Positions 11,107 to 22,740 are shown, counted from the first letter of the stretch. The stretch: DNA of 64,000 nucleotides from Eutreptiella sp. 'Long Island Sound 2002' (GCA_964036045.1 OZ038381.1:152042352-152106351), one strand, 5' to 3'. The notes: generated from the sequence alone by a model not told the origin. A program made the numbers and translations.

Positions 11107-11239
11107 AATGATAAATTGTTTCTTGTGTTCTACCTAGGCTATTATATCGTTCTAGTATTGATCTAATCTAGGCTAGAACATCTAGGCTAGAGTGTTCTAG
11201 GCCAGAACAAGATTGGGTGTTCTAGCGTGTACCAAGGGT

Positions 11240-11645
11240 TGTTCTCTAAGGTTCTTTTCCGTGACATTCGGGCTCACCTTTCGTGCCCGAAGCGCCCCAT
11301 ACCATGCCGATCCTGCGTTTCCTTCCACCCACGCCGGGTCCTTTGGCATCATTGGAAGTGTGCCCCTGAGTCGTGTCATTCCTATCATTGTCAGGTATTG
11401 GTGCTCTGCCACTTTGCGCCGGAGTTCACGCTTCTGACCAGGCTGCAGTGCCTCAATCAGGCTTTCTGGGATCTATAATTTACTGATGCGGTGCTTGTCC
11501 TCTGGAGTCGCGTTATTGTACCAATCCTGCATTTGGGCGGCCCAATCTCCCCAGCTAGTCGTCTAAACTCTGGCTCCCACACCGGGCAGTGGATGAGTCG
11601 ATTGTGCACTGTGGTTCCATGCATGCTCCCGCACGGGTTGCAGTT
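11240..11645 (-). pseudogene. Zinc-segment region of LINE A2
   Basis: After the TAA the frame gives NCNPCGSMHG then NRLIHCPVW, a CxxC...HC pattern matching CSQCGHQHG...LAYCPAW in A1. A frameshift near 11.52 kb leads into SWGDWAAQMQDWY and IPESLIEALQPGQKRELRRK, which match SWTDWAPYTHQWL and IPLSLVDAIP in A1. The last codon before element 2 is CAA at 11242-11240. Confidence 0.7.
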
Positions 11646-12245
11646 TTACTTGCCCCGCTCCCATGGTGCCCTTGTCCCTTGCCAGCGGACGGTGCCCCAC
11701 AGCCATGTGATCCATGTCATTCTCGGTGACCCCCGTAGCGGAAGCCAGCTCATCCAATGGGTCCCTCCCCATTTCACCTCGTTCCGGTATACTATGATCC
11801 ACTTCTTGGCCGGTGTAGGTGTAACTCCATTACATATGGTGATGCTCTCCACTGTCCCCAGTGGCGCCTCCGGCAAGGGGAGTTTTGCCGCCGACTTTGC
11901 CAGTCTATCCACGACATCATTGTGCTTGATGTCTTTCTTTTCCTGGTCCGTGTGATATCGTTTGATCACCCTGTGGCTTGGGACCCATCTCCATCGCAGC
12001 TGCTTGGCCCCTTGGTGTGGTTGTATTCTTTGCCGCAGGTCTACATCCGAGCATTCCCTATGTGGTGTTACTGCCCCATAATCCACTACTGCTTTGTTGT
12101 CTATGACCAACTCATCTTCCTGATCTGCCAAACAACTCACAAAAGCCGCCCCTTGCAGTTCGGCCCGATATGATGTCTGCGGACCTGTTACTCTGGCAAT
12201 TATCTCCATTATGCCACATTTGATCCCTACCCCCCTATTGTTCTG
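11646..12245 (-). pseudogene. RNase H domain of LINE A2
   Basis: It continues in the same frame as the DGS motif. Visible motifs are YRAELQGAAF (Glu), VIDNKAVV (Asp), WRWVPSH and HNDVVDRLAKSA with the last Asp. So the four acidic positions of an RNase H1 fold can be found. It stops at a TAA after APWERGK, where A1 stays open. In A2 the domain and the following region share one frame, which shows the frame break in A1 is secondary. Confidence 0.75.
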
Positions 12246-12935
12246 CTAACTGCCATCACTGAACCATGTGGTATCCGTTTTGTCCTTTCGATTGGTGTAA
12301 CACACCATGCCGCCTATTGTGACTTGTCTAAAACGTGCTGGGAGTGTGCCCGTGTCGTCCACGTCCGGCGGGTGTGCAGTGCCGTGGTACTGCGCCCTAT
12401 ATTCCATCAGGCCTACCACCCTCTCTTGGGCCCGAAGCATATCACCATCCTCCGAAGCCTCTTCATCGTTACAGATCCGGTCCCCTTTGCGGGCGTTGTC
12501 TGTCATCCATTTGAATTGGTACTGTTCCTCCCATTTGCTCCACCATGTGGACATAGTCTCTGAGTGGTGCCATAGTGTGGTGCACAGGTCGGCTGGCTGC
12601 TTTGGTAATGGGATGGTCCCCATCTCGCAGAGTGCGTTGCATGATGGTGATATAATGTGCCTTGTAGGCCCGGTAGATTTGGTGCAGCCCCAGCCCCCCG
12701 TGCTTTTGGGATGCGGCGACATGGCTCGCGTTGTACTTGGGTTCCACGCCTTGTGCCGCCGTCACAAAATCACGTACCCTTTGACCTATCTTGTGGAACA
12801 TGCGATCATGGGGTACAAACATGGCATGGTACAGCCATCTGGGAATCAGGGCAGAGTTCATCAGTTGTAGCATTTCAAAGGCGTTCAACGGCAGTTGTTT
12901 GTACCTGTTTAGATCACTTGCGGTGCCTCCATACG
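12246..12935 (-). pseudogene. RT C-terminal part of LINE A2
   Basis: The segment NRYKQLPLNAFEMLQLMNSA matches YRTLPLNAYEKVAIINTV in A1, followed by KHGGLGLHQIYRAY, the usual GGLG block after the RT thumb. A frame change occurs inside 12,700-12,480. The second frame ends WFSDGS and a TAG; DGS is the first RNase H motif (A1 has TDGSK, so the stop stands where A1 has Lys). Confidence 0.75.
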
Positions 12936-13178
12936 CCCCAACGTAGTCCCTAGATGAAAAGTGAGCCCCGTGGGTAGCCCGTCGATACAGATGGTCTCCC
13001 CCACTTCGGTACGGACGGCGGCGATAAGACGGGTGATCAAGCGATCATTGGCATCACGCAACCAACGACCAATAACTGGGGGCACGGGCATGGGGGTAGG
13101 TAATGGACCAAAGGTGCAAAGGAGACGAATGTGGATAAGCGATGGACACACACACCAAATCAAAAAACCCCCCGACAA
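12936..13178 (-). CDS. Hypothetical protein fragment
   Basis: The minus frame contains VIGRWLRDANDRLITRLIAA and ends GRMEAPQVI. It abuts the 5' truncation point of LINE A2, so it could be sequence the LINE inserted into. No family recognised, and its start is uncertain. Confidence 0.35.
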
Positions 13179-13329
13179 GTTATGCAGGGAAAACCTTTCG
13201 GATCATGAACCCCGGGGAGAAGTCATTTTGAGAACCCCTTTCTGATCAGGAAGGTAAGCCGAGAAGTCCTGAGAAGGTGTCCGAGAAGGGATTCTCGAGT
13301 TTTCAGGGAAACAGCCCCTATGTTGTTTC
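13179..13329. other. No gene recognised
   Basis: It holds the GATCAGGAA / CCGAGAAG phrases shared with 6.3 and 8.2 kb. Confidence 0.4.
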
Positions 13330-14972
13330 ACCCTAAACCCAGGGACGGCTCCCCCTTAGTTTACATCCCCCAAACCCCTCAAGTTGTTTTGGGCCAGCTA
13401 TACCTCGATGGGAGGGGGTCCCGGGGAGGCCCGTGTTGGGAAGGGGGGATCCCGGTACCAGCTTCCCAGCTGCACCACAAGGTCTTCCACGGTCATCGCC
13501 AAATGGGCCTCCAACCCCCCCCCCAAAAAAACAGGAGCTAGCCATACGCGGGGACCTCCTGCTGCTAAAGCGTCCCGACAACATGTGTTGAGCATTGGGT
13601 CATGGGCGGGATCAAGGTGGGTGGCGTTGGGCAGCACGTTGACATGCTTTGTGTCGGGGGTCTTGAATGCGAAGAGGGGCCATGTCATGGCCGCGGGGGG
13701 GGACCATGGTGGCGGGCGGTGCTCACCATGATGAAGACCTCCCCTTGCTTGAGGAGGACCTCGTCCCACCTCTCCACCTGGGCCTCCCCCAAGGCCGTTC
13801 CCGCCTCAATGCGTAGGCGGTAACGGGGGGAGAGGGCCACAAACGTGGAGAGGTGGCAGTCCAATTTTGACCGGTCCGACGGGGGGAGGACCGGGGGGGG
13901 GGGGTTGGAGGTGTCCATGTGGGCCACATGATCGCCGGACTCCACGCTGGATAGGATGACGGAACCGGGGGACATGGGGTGAACACATGCCCCGGCCACG
14001 CAGGGCCTTTGTCTGAGACGGTCTGCACTAGTACTGATGGGGCAAGCGGGGACCGGCCCTTTGTTGTTGCACAGCTTTTCTGTTAAACACGACGTCGAAA
14101 AGCTATGGCACTTTATCCCCCCAACCCCACCCCAGACTTTCTCCACCCGTTCCCAAGCCCCCTTGAAGTCAGCGGGACCCGGGGCGTCTCCGTTCACAGT
14201 ATACGCAAGCCTATTCGCAAAGTTGATGTGGCATGGGAGGTGCGGGACCGTCGGGGTGGAGGGAGCGGTTAGGGTTGCACAAACTGGGGGGTCCGGCAAG
14301 TGGGCTGCTCGCAAAGGGGGTTCGGGGGTAATGAAGGGGGCACGGGTCGGCCGATCCCCGATACCAATTTAACCCGCGCATCTGATGAAGTGTGGGAAGA
14401 GTAATGTGGGGGATGTGGTGGAGGGGTATCATCGCTGGGTGGGAGGGGAAGATCCCCAAGACATCCCACCACTGAGCAGTGGCGGTGTGCCACAGAAAGG
14501 GCAAAAAAGAATGGCAACCCTTCGGATTATCAGTAGGGAAATACTCGTGCAGGGCGATCATATCCATGCACGGGGGGCAGTGACGTGTTTAAGGAGGGGT
14601 AGATGGTGCAAATCCCCGATCGGAGCTTGCCCGACCATATGGACATGACCCCCAAGAGGGAGTCAACCGTTTGGGGGGCGGGGACAGGGCGGACGGCCCT
14701 CAACTCGGGGAGGGCCAAATGCAGATGTTGCCACGGGTCGCGGGCCACCCCTTCTTGCCAAGGGCACCCGCACGCTCGGGGTCCCTCAGGTCAATATGGA
14801 TGAGGGTGCGGGAGGGGTCCAAACCATTTGCCAACGCCACTACATCCCCCACAGGCAGGCCCCCTGTGTATGTGGCCTCCTCTAGCCTGTGCGGGCGGCG
14901 GGGGAGGGCCACGAAGTGGGCGTGGGTGTCGGCGGCTGGGTCCGGTAGCCTAGCATGTTGTGAGAGGGCCAT
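13330..14972 (-). pseudogene. Frame-broken hypothetical gene, possible DSBH (2OG-oxygenase-like) fold
   Basis: Protein-like sequence runs along the minus strand but passes through several frames. In order: LPVGDVVALANGLDPSRTLI, then SIWSGKLRSGICTIYPSLNT, ALHEYFPTDNPKGCHSFLPF, and a stretch with SGDHVAHMDTS, RYRLRIEAGTALGE and QGEVFIMVSTARHHG. After the G run near 13,695 comes TWPLFAFKTPDTKHVNVLPN. The HxD (HMD), the later His after a strand-turn-strand pattern and the Gly-rich turn are what a 2OG-Fe(II) oxygenase fold would show. I offer this only as a weak possibility. Frame changes sit mainly at homopolymers. Confidence 0.35.
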
Positions 14973-16156
14973 TGCAAGAGAAATCAGAGCTGCATAGGGG
15001 TACGAAATCAGGGAAAGGTGCTAAATTGGAAAAACATTGGGCATATCCGCGCGGGGTTCACGCGTGTGGAAATTCCATGCAAATGTGAACGAGACATGTG
15101 TACAACAATGTGAATATGCGCGCCTATGTAACAATTTTTTGCCAATCTATGCGGCCTTAGCAACCACTCGAAGTACAATTTGTGTGCTTTCAAATTTCTC
15201 GATTTGGTGGCAAAGAAAGCACAGCAAACGGTCACACACACACACACACACACCCTGGCTAATTGACAAAGTGTGGTGTCCCAAGACGGGCGATGTGTAC
15301 GTGAAATCAGGTTGTCTGTCGCTGACATCAAAGAACGTGATCCTCGGCGCCGTGAGAAGTACGTAACCATGTGACCGCACACTATAGCGGCAGGGTGCCC
15401 GTGGAACCCTTTTTTGCGTTGCTGTGATAGAACACTTGCCGAAGCCCAAAGCAGTCGGCGTTCTTGGTTCATTAATACCGTCCGCCTAAGACTGCATGCC
15501 GGTCACCACATGCGGCAAAGCTCACTAATGGTCTGGCCGTCTATCATGTGCCGGTTGTGCCACAGGGTACCGGTCCATATCGGAACCCTAGAGTCCATTT
15601 ACAGGAGCTATGTTGGCTCTGACGGCGACCATTGCGGGTGCACAACTCAGTCATCCCCAACTTGCGCGACACAGATGCCGGATGTGGGTGGCAATGGTCG
15701 TGTACCGTCTCCAAGATAGAGAGCGTTGGTTGACGGCGGTTATGTATGACACGAGACAACTCAACGAAGTGAGTTGCCAAGGGGTCGTGCATCAATGGTA
15801 AATGGAGGGCGTGGCGGAACTGGTGCTCAAGAGGGATGAATGGTCTCAGTCACATGCTCCGTGGTTGGAGTCCATGCGGCACGGATGGAAAGTGCTGCTG
15901 TCTAGTAGGACATGTCGTGCGACGGAGTGCGAATGATTCTCCGGAGAAACATGCCTAAAATGTCTCCACATGACACCCAACGGGCGGCCATGTGTGTTGT
16001 GTTGTCCAAGGACCCCTGCGCTGTGAAATTGGGGAACTTTGGTCGACGGGATCCAACGGGCACTCGTTGTGAGATTGTGCCAAGGGGGGTGGAGAAAAAA
16101 CTTCATGGTACCGGCGCACAGCGTTTTTTTTTTTTCGGGAGGTACCACCCGAGAAG
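14973..16156. other. No gene recognised; short CA microsatellite
   Basis: A (CA)n tract lies at 15,234-15,253. A minus frame at 15,795-15,544 (FVELSRVIHNRRQPTLSILE) looks mildly protein-like but has no motif. A T10 run lies near 16,126. Confidence 0.4.
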
Positions 16157-16795
16157 CCATGAGGCAACGGATACTTGGCTCGCATACGCCCTCCTGTCAC
16201 AGGCGCATGGTCATCACCACATAGTTCAGTGTTTTTTCCGGGCTGCACTGCAGCGCAGACCAGTTCTGAACCACTCCAAGTGGCTGCTGACTGCGCTTTG
16301 GCCTTGGCCATCTGTACATTGAGGTTAGCTCGCACCCACCACCCTCCCACAGTGCTGGTTGTTCTCTAACCCTTGCCCTGCGGGTCTTGCTCTTGCTGCA
16401 CCCGTGAAGACGTGTCATATCCGAACTCCGGGGGCGCAAAGGCGTCTCAACGTTTCACCAGCAGACTATTCTGCTTGACGCTTCAACATTTGCTTTGCTG
16501 TAGTGTTGTGCTTACCTGTTCGGTACCACACCATGTGTGCGCTTGCCGCCCACATATCCAGGTCAGCTCGCACCCACCACCCTCTCGTGGGCCGCACTCT
16601 CGCTGCCCCTGTCGTGCTCAGGCTTTCTGACACGTAATGACATGTCATGCCCGTGCTCTGGGGGCACAAAGGCGTCCCGATGTTTCATCACCAGGCTTTT
16701 CAGCTCTATGCTTCAATGGCTGCCCGCACACCTTGGTCAGCTCGAACCCACCACCCTGCCACAGTGCCGGTTGGTCCGCGACTCTTGCTCTGCGG

Positions 16796-16905
16796 GTCTC
16801 TCTCCCCCTCTGTCCCTCTCTCTCTCCCCTGCCCTCTCTCTCAGTCTCTCTCTCCTTCTCTGTGGCCCTCCTCCAACTGCGCCCCACTCTCTCTCTCTTT
16901 CGCAT
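16796..16905 (+). repeat. CT-rich microsatellite
   Basis: Imperfect (CT)n directly beside the tRNA-like block. Read on the minus strand it is a GA-rich tail after the SINE head. Confidence 0.8.
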
Positions 16906-17015
16906 AAAGGGGTTTTCGGGATGTTCGGTGGGTCTCTATTCCCCCCTGGGTTCGAACCCTCCTCCACAGGACAGAAGAGGTGCGGTATACCCACTGAGCT
17001 ACGACGAGTTGTTTT
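16906..17015 (-). mobile_element. tRNA-derived SINE-like head, copy 1
   Basis: On the minus strand there is an A-box-like TAGCTCAGTGGG (17001-16990) and a B-box GGGTTCGAACCC (16959-16948), about 30 nt apart. They are followed by a short body and a GA-rich tail. The anticodon-stem region does not pair, so it is not a normal tRNA. A matching copy lies at 24.55-24.66 kb. Confidence 0.55.
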
Positions 17016-17203
17016 CTGCATTATTGTTCCGACGTGTCCTACTCCCCCCTACATATCGTTCCCCGTCAGGCATATCGCCTTTCGCATGGGGGTGTGCTCA
17101 GCAGCGTGTAGAGGAACCGCACAGCATCTCCGGATACCGGGTCCGCCTGCCTGAAGAGCGTTCTCTGCAAGAGCCGTCAGAGGTCAGCTCGGCCCGCCAC
17201 CCG

Positions 17204-18862
17204 AGGGGGGGGGGGGGCGTACAAAAAAACAATTCGCGAAAAAATTTTCCGCACCCCAAAATTGGAGATTTACTTAACTCTACCCCACGTGTTTGGGTTT
17301 GGAAGGTGCAAGGAGGGTATTTTTCAAGGTAACCATAGATATTTGAGCCGATATGGGTGGTATTTGTGTTTAAGTGCACAAAGAACCCCGGTGTGTTCCA
17401 GCTGCAGTGTAGCGCCACACCCTGGCCTCTTATCGGCAGGAAAGAGTCCCCAAAAAAGGCAATACACCCTATCTGGGGCGGGAAACCAAACCAGCAGCAT
17501 TGAAGGACAAGGGTGATTGATGTCCATTTTGGGCGTTCTGCAGGTTGCCCAACCCTATAGTGGAACCCACAATATCATGTCCCCATTGCCTTCTCGCATG
17601 CTGGTTGATGACCGCTACGCCACAATGGCTTGCCCACAAACATTGGTTCTTAGTGAGGGTACAGTTGGTGTGTTGGTGTGTTAGTATGTCTCTGTATGTT
17701 TGTAAATGTTGCACATTGTTGCACTATGCCGGTCTAGCGCGCACATCGCCAAAAAAAATTTTCTATTACGGTGTTATTTGCCTACAAAAGAAGTATAGTT
17801 AAACGCGTGTCTATCGCTGCACGGCATGCACATCGCTTTTCCTGACCCCCCCCCCCCCAACTGTAGCTCCATGTCGGACCAACCTTCATTAGCCTGCCAA
17901 CGTGTCGCCCGCCAAACGGGGTGCCCACTGCCGTAAGGCCGTTTCGAGTCGTTTCGCGTTTCGAGTGGCATTACGTGGTCACCCTATTGCCGGCGAACCC
18001 TTTTTGCCGGTTATCCCCAGCGGCCACTTATCGCTTCTTCGGCTTCCCACCTTGAGAGGCTGCGGGTCGCTTTTGGCCTCTGTTGCCCGCACATTGGGGC
18101 CTGGTGGCGAGTTGTTGAAAAAGCACGTCATGGACAGCTGGTGTCCCTTGACAACGGGGGAAACACCTGCGCGATGCTTCTTGCCCTGGCAATGCAAGTG
18201 GTAGGACTGCGTGTCAGGTGTAGCTAAACTGAAAAGCGCTCACGACAAGGAAATGTCCACGCATAGAATCTCGTTGGCCCCATGCGATGTTGATCGCCGA
18301 CAACATCTAAAAGGTCCACGAGATGGCAAAGGAAAAAACACGTACAATTGAAACCAAATATTGATGGATAATTGTTGATTGGACCTTCTCCCTTCCACGC
18401 TTTCTTCGCCCTCCCTCGGTGTCCAGTAGCCCAAATCCCTCTTTTGTTCCCTCTTTTGTCTTCTCCCTAATGATCCATTGCAGCTCTCTACAACCATGCA
18501 AGCAACAAGGCGTGGATTGCGAGTCCCTAACTCAAGCTCAAACGGCGCAACAATAATGACCAATATGGGGTTGTGAAAAAAACTAACAAACAAGTGGAAC
18601 ACCCCACATTTCACATTGTGTACCGCAATTCCACTCCTGGGTGGCCACACGGCCACTAAACGATGGTGGTCACGGGGCTCCACGCTTCGCCCACACTCAC
18701 CCTAGAGACCTATGTTAAACCCAATATGTTTAATATTTGGATCAAAAATAAATGCGAACCGAAAATTGACGCTTTTCGGGGGGGCTGAGGGGTTTAGACG
18801 GGAGAAAGTCTACCCCCATGGGGTGCCTTACGCGATCGGGTGCCATTTTCACCCGGGGGTGG
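17204..18862. other. No gene recognised
   Basis: G12 run at about 17,205 and C10 near 17,850. A minus frame at 18,683-18,240 is open for 147 codons but has no motif and unconvincing composition. AT-rich stretches lie around 17,740-17,800 and 18,720-18,770. Confidence 0.4.
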
Positions 18863-19200
18863 CCATGAGGCAAAGGATACTGGACTCGCATATGCCCCCG
18901 TGTCATAGGCGCATGGTCATCACCTCTCAGTTGAATGTTTTGCCTTGCTGCACTGCAGCGCAGACCTGTTCGGTGCCACTCCGGGTGGCTCTTGAATGTG
19001 CTTTGGCTGTCTGGGCATCTGGGTCAGCTCGCACCCTCCACCCGCCCACAGCGCCGGTTAGTCTCTAACCTCTCGCTGTGCGGGTCTCTCTCTCTCCGTG
19101 TTCCGTCCTCTTCACCCTCCCAAGGGGGTTGGTCTTCAGTTCAATGTTTTGCCTTGCTGCACTGCAGCGCATACCAGTTCTTTAGCACTCCAGGTGGCTG
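18863..19200 (+). repeat. Partial copy of the composite interspersed repeat
   Basis: It begins GCCATGAGGCAAAGGATACT and matches the first third of copy 1 up to the CT-rich stretch. It lacks the tRNA-like block. Confidence 0.75.
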
Positions 19201-19511
19201 TTTTTTACTTCCGGCGCCACATGAGTTCGAAGTTCAAAGTCTCGCTATGAATAAAGGAGAGGCACTCATAGGCAGGTCGCCTAGCATCCGTCTAGCCGTA
19301 GTACCTATAACCACAGGCTTCGTGCAGGTTATGCATGTCCATCAAGGACACCTGTGGGGACAAGTTATCCCACAAGTCGGCTGACAGTGGTGTGCAGATG
19401 TGCTCTGCCACGGGCATTGTCTGCCCAAACTGAGGTGTCAAGTGTGGTGTTGCAAGCCTGTTGGTAGCGGGCCAAAGGTCACGTGCGGTGCATCCTGGGA
19501 GACCTAGTCAG

Positions 19512-21560
19512 CTAAATCTCCCACGAATCTGTCGGATCAGGGTCCCCAATAAGCTGGATGTAGTCCGGGGTGTCAAAGTGGTGTGTCCTATACCGCTTGA
19601 AATGCCGACCTGGTGACAAGTCGGCTGCACTCACAGGCCTCTTTTTCGGTTCCCGGACAACGCTCCACGCTCTGCAATTTCCTCCAACCAGGCCTGGTGT
19701 TCCATCAGCCACCGGTTCATACAAGCCCGCACCTCCTCCAGTGACTCTTGCCGCCATTGTTTCATGGACCTATGTTGGCTGGTTCGGGCGAGTTGCAAGG
19801 TATCGCACTCCAGGTGGCTTTTGATTGTGCTTTGGCCAGTTGTACATCTGGGTCGGCTCGCACCCACAACCCTCCCACAACCCTCGCTCTGCGGATCTCT
19901 ATCTCTCTCTAGCCTTTTGCTCTGTGGACTTCTCTGTGTGTGTATGTCTCGCCCAGTCTCTCTCTCTCTCTCTCTCTTTGTGCCTCGCCCTCTCTCTCTC
20001 TCTCAATGCATTGCTGGGGCTCTTGCTCCCTGTCTCTTTCGCAAAAGGTAGCGGCCGTGTCCTGGGTTTCCGCTTTTCCTGAACTTTCGCCTCTTATGCT
20101 GTCGCCTTGTGTCACTCACATCCGTGCTGAAAAACTGTGATTCAGACTCTGTTTGTTGATACATCTCTTCTCCCCACCATCCCATTTGTGTGTTCCCTGC
20201 CCCTGTTTCCTCATTGTCCGAACTGTACGAATTGCATGACTCTGATTCCCCGGACGCTTCTCCTGTCATTTCATCACAGTCCATGGGTACCATACCCAAG
20301 GCTGACCACAGAGCTTTGGTGTACTCTGACTCTGATCCGCACCCTCCCCTTAACCCCACTATGGACTCCGATCCTGATGACGATTGCTGTGGGACTTGTT
20401 GGGACCACAGTGGACTTCAGCACCTACCTTCGATGGCCAGTCCAGTCGCCACCGCATTCCCCTGCACATTGACATGTGCTGGGATCTGTTCCCACTTGAC
20501 TTCTCTGCCTGGCTTTGCCATTTCCTGGAGCAGCATTTCCCAGACGAGCACGTGAACTTGCAGCTTGCAGCTTGCCGGATGTTGTCGTCCACCCTTTTGA
20601 CTTCCAGTGCTGTGCTTTGCCGGTCGCTCCTGGTTCCGGGAACTGTGAGTCGGTGAGGATTGCCAATTTTGGCACCCCGAACCCCTGTAGCGCTTCTAGT
20701 GCTGCCCGGAGCTTCGCACCGTTGTTTGTTTGCTTGTGACGTGTCGGTACGTAGCCGCAAAAACGCAGTTATGGTCCTTGTTCATCTTTTTTTGCAAATA
20801 CACTGAAGCCACCTGCCCTGCGCATGTCCCTGTGGCTCAATCTTTTTGAGGACCCGTCTGTGTATGAACCTCTGTACCCTTTCGTCACCAATTGTGCAAT
20901 CAGGTCTTGCACACCCTGCAGACTCCCGGGCCTGCCTGCCTTGGGCGCTTCGGGTGGGGTTCTGTTTCCCCTTGCCAGTTGCACGTGTTGGTATTCCGAT
21001 CTTGAGTGAAACATTCCGCGAGTGTTTGCCACCACGCACTTAACCCCTTGTTGATGTGTACGTCCCCTTATCGTGGCTGCACCCCTGTGTCCCGAAGTTG
21101 CTCCAGCGATTGCTTGAAACCTCTCCACTGATCCCTTCGTTCTGCTAAGTAGTATTCAATCCATTCACATAGCTCGCGCAGGCACGTCGTCTGATATGAT
21201 GTGAACACTGGTGACGCTCCTGCCTTGATTTCACATTGGTATCGCCAGTGGGAACTTCTTCCCGACCACATTGCCCAGCCTTGGTCCGTGCTTAACAAGC
21301 ATTCCTGATGGTCGGACTCCATCATTTCCCGGACTCGGAATTCCCCGTCCCCGGTCGCCACTGTGCCAAAGTAGTGTTGTATGACCACCGCCGCCGCGTT
21401 AAACATGGAGCATTCCACCATGGCGTGCTTGATGGATTCCTTCTGCGCACATCGGGCACTTGTCCGTGCCTGATCTCTTCTAGACCCTTTCATGCCCCGT
21501 AATTTTGTGCCACAACACTCTTTGTGCGAAGTCCTTCACCCTTGGCGGTAGCTGTGCGTT
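19512..21560 (-). mobile_element. LINE family B, 3' fragment B2
   Basis: Minus-strand pieces occur in the same order as B1. A zinc-like segment (IKHAMVECSMF, about 21.43 kb, with the first CxxC Cys lost) is followed by the RNase H start YTDGSSKRLSHRD near 20.85 kb and IPAHVNVQGNAVATGLA near 20.48 kb. Next is the Ser-rich SESCNSYSSDNEE region with STDVSDTRRQHKRRKFRKSG, and a tail ending DPDPTDSWEI at 19512. Frames break repeatedly. In RNase H the final motif has Thr where the catalytic Asp belongs. Confidence 0.7.
19898..20010 (+). repeat. CT-rich microsatellite inside LINE B2 region
   Basis: Imperfect (CT)n preceded by a fragment of the composite repeat (GGTCGGCTCGCACCCACAAC), so a piece of that repeat has entered the LINE fragment. 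Confidence 0.75.
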
Positions 21561-21599
21561 TGCCCAATATTCCCACACCTCCGGGGGTGGGGGGGGGGG

Positions 21600-22071
21600 T
21601 CTCACATGCGTTCACGGAGATAATATATAAAACAGTCCTCGGGTTTCATTGTTGTGTTTAATTTTTTGTTTAATTTTTGAAATATTAAAAATTGATGAGT
21701 CGCCAGCATTAATATCACCCTGGGGAAAATTAATACACTCCCGCAAATATTAACCTCCCCTACAAATGCACAACAACAAGCCAAACATACTAGTGGGGAT
21801 GCATAATTTTTGTGCCTTACTAAATTGGATGCCCCCCCCCCTTTTCTGCACAAACACACACACACACACACACACAAACACACAATGATATTGGCACCCC
21901 AACACACTTGTCCCCTCGCACACACATCCCTCACTGATTCCTTCTTCTATCCTCCCCTTGCCTTGGGGGTTTGGATTTGGGAGGGTAGGCCCCTGTCTTT
22001 CTACAAGTTTTTTGCAGATGTCCGTCAAAACATTTTGGCAGGCAAAAAAGCTTGGAGGTATGTGTATCTTG

Positions 22072-22102
<31 letters not shown>

Positions 22103-22740
22103 TGTGTGTGTGTGTCTGTGTGCGTGTGTGAGTGTGTACATGTGCATTGCGGCTACGTTGTAGGGTGTAGATTGCCCCAACGCAGATAAAGCGGCTAGTT
22201 CAGGCTTTGTTTGCAATGCCAACCCCCCCCCCACTTGGTACTGTGCTGTGCGGGGATGTGGCATCCGTGGCTGTGGTGTGTGGGTCTGTGGTGTGTGGGG
22301 ATGTGATGTGTGGGGTTGTCGTGTGTGGGGTCGTGTGTGGGGCTGTGGTGTGTGGGGGTGTGGCGTGTGGGGCTATGCTGTGTGGGGCTGTGGTATGTGG
22401 GCATGTGGTCTCCCGGGCCCTGGTGTGTGGGATGGTGTTGTGTGGGGCTGCGGTGTACTGGGCCATGCCCTATGGGTTTGATGCTTGTTGCTGTGGTGCG
22501 TGGAGTTGTGGCGTGTGCGGGGGGGATGCGGTGGGGGTGCATTGCGGCAAAGACAGCATTGGGTTGTATGGGTGCAAAAATGAGTGCAGGAGGAACTGAG
22601 GGCCACAATGAGCTTTTGCAACGACTTTTTAATTTCTTGAAGGTTAATATTAACTGCTAATTTCAATATTTCGAACGCCGGTCTAAAAAATCTAATGTTA
22701 GCCTGCCAATATTAACCGTGGCGGTCAAAAAATTAACCGG
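21600..22740 (+). repeat. Composite AT / CA / GT repeat block, copy 1
   Basis: The order is: AT-rich module with ATTAATAT phrases (about 21,640-21,770), (CA)n at 21,853-21,892, a conserved block of about 150 bp starting AATGATATTGGCACCCC, (TG)n at 22,072-22,130, a GT-rich minisatellite at 22,238-22,520, and another AT-rich module at 22,625-22,740. The 150-bp block has an inverted relative at about 39,050-39,185. Confidence 0.65.

Larger units (their letters stand above)
9410..11239. mobile_element. Fold-back transposon related to element 1 (element 2)
   Basis: The ends are CCCTTGATACACGCTAGAA on the left and its near-complement on the right. The flanking bases are TT on both sides (9408-9409 and 11240-11241). 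The interior is a large imperfect palindrome. The left arm (about 9,705-10,480) and right arm (about 10,560-11,130) share, inverted, the CA/GT stretch, the CACGGGGCTGCC-like block, the ACAGGTGG block and the TGTGGTGTG minisatellite. No transposase frame is present, so it would need proteins from elsewhere. Removing it with one TT rejoins the LINE A2 frame. Confidence 0.85.
8616..12935 (-). mobile_element. Decayed LINE, family A copy A2, split by element 2
   Basis: Read on the minus strand, the order is RT thumb, RNase H, a C-x-x-C/H-x-x-x-C zinc segment and a basic C-terminal region. This is the same order as LINE A1 at 55-59 kb. Matching pairs include ALIPRWLYHAM with VLIPRWTYRGL, and WMSWLPLRG with WVSWLPMKH. 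The 5' part is missing beyond about 12,935. In-frame stops occur at 12246, 11646, about 11473 and 9021, with at least one frameshift near 11.52 kb. A fold-back transposon occupies 9410-11239. It cannot be active. Confidence 0.8.
16157..17203 (+). repeat. Composite 1.1-kb interspersed repeat, copy 1
   Basis: It starts GCCATGAGGCAACGGATACT and contains several internal units ending in AGCTCGCACCCACCACCCTC, then a CT-rich tract and the tRNA-like block. It ends near GAGGTCAGCTCGGCCCG. The same order is seen at 23,684-24,841 in the same orientation. Confidence 0.8.

Noticed and set aside
16906-17015. A functional tRNA gene
   Set aside because: A and B boxes are present, but the anticodon and acceptor stems do not pair. 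A second copy sits in the same larger repeat.
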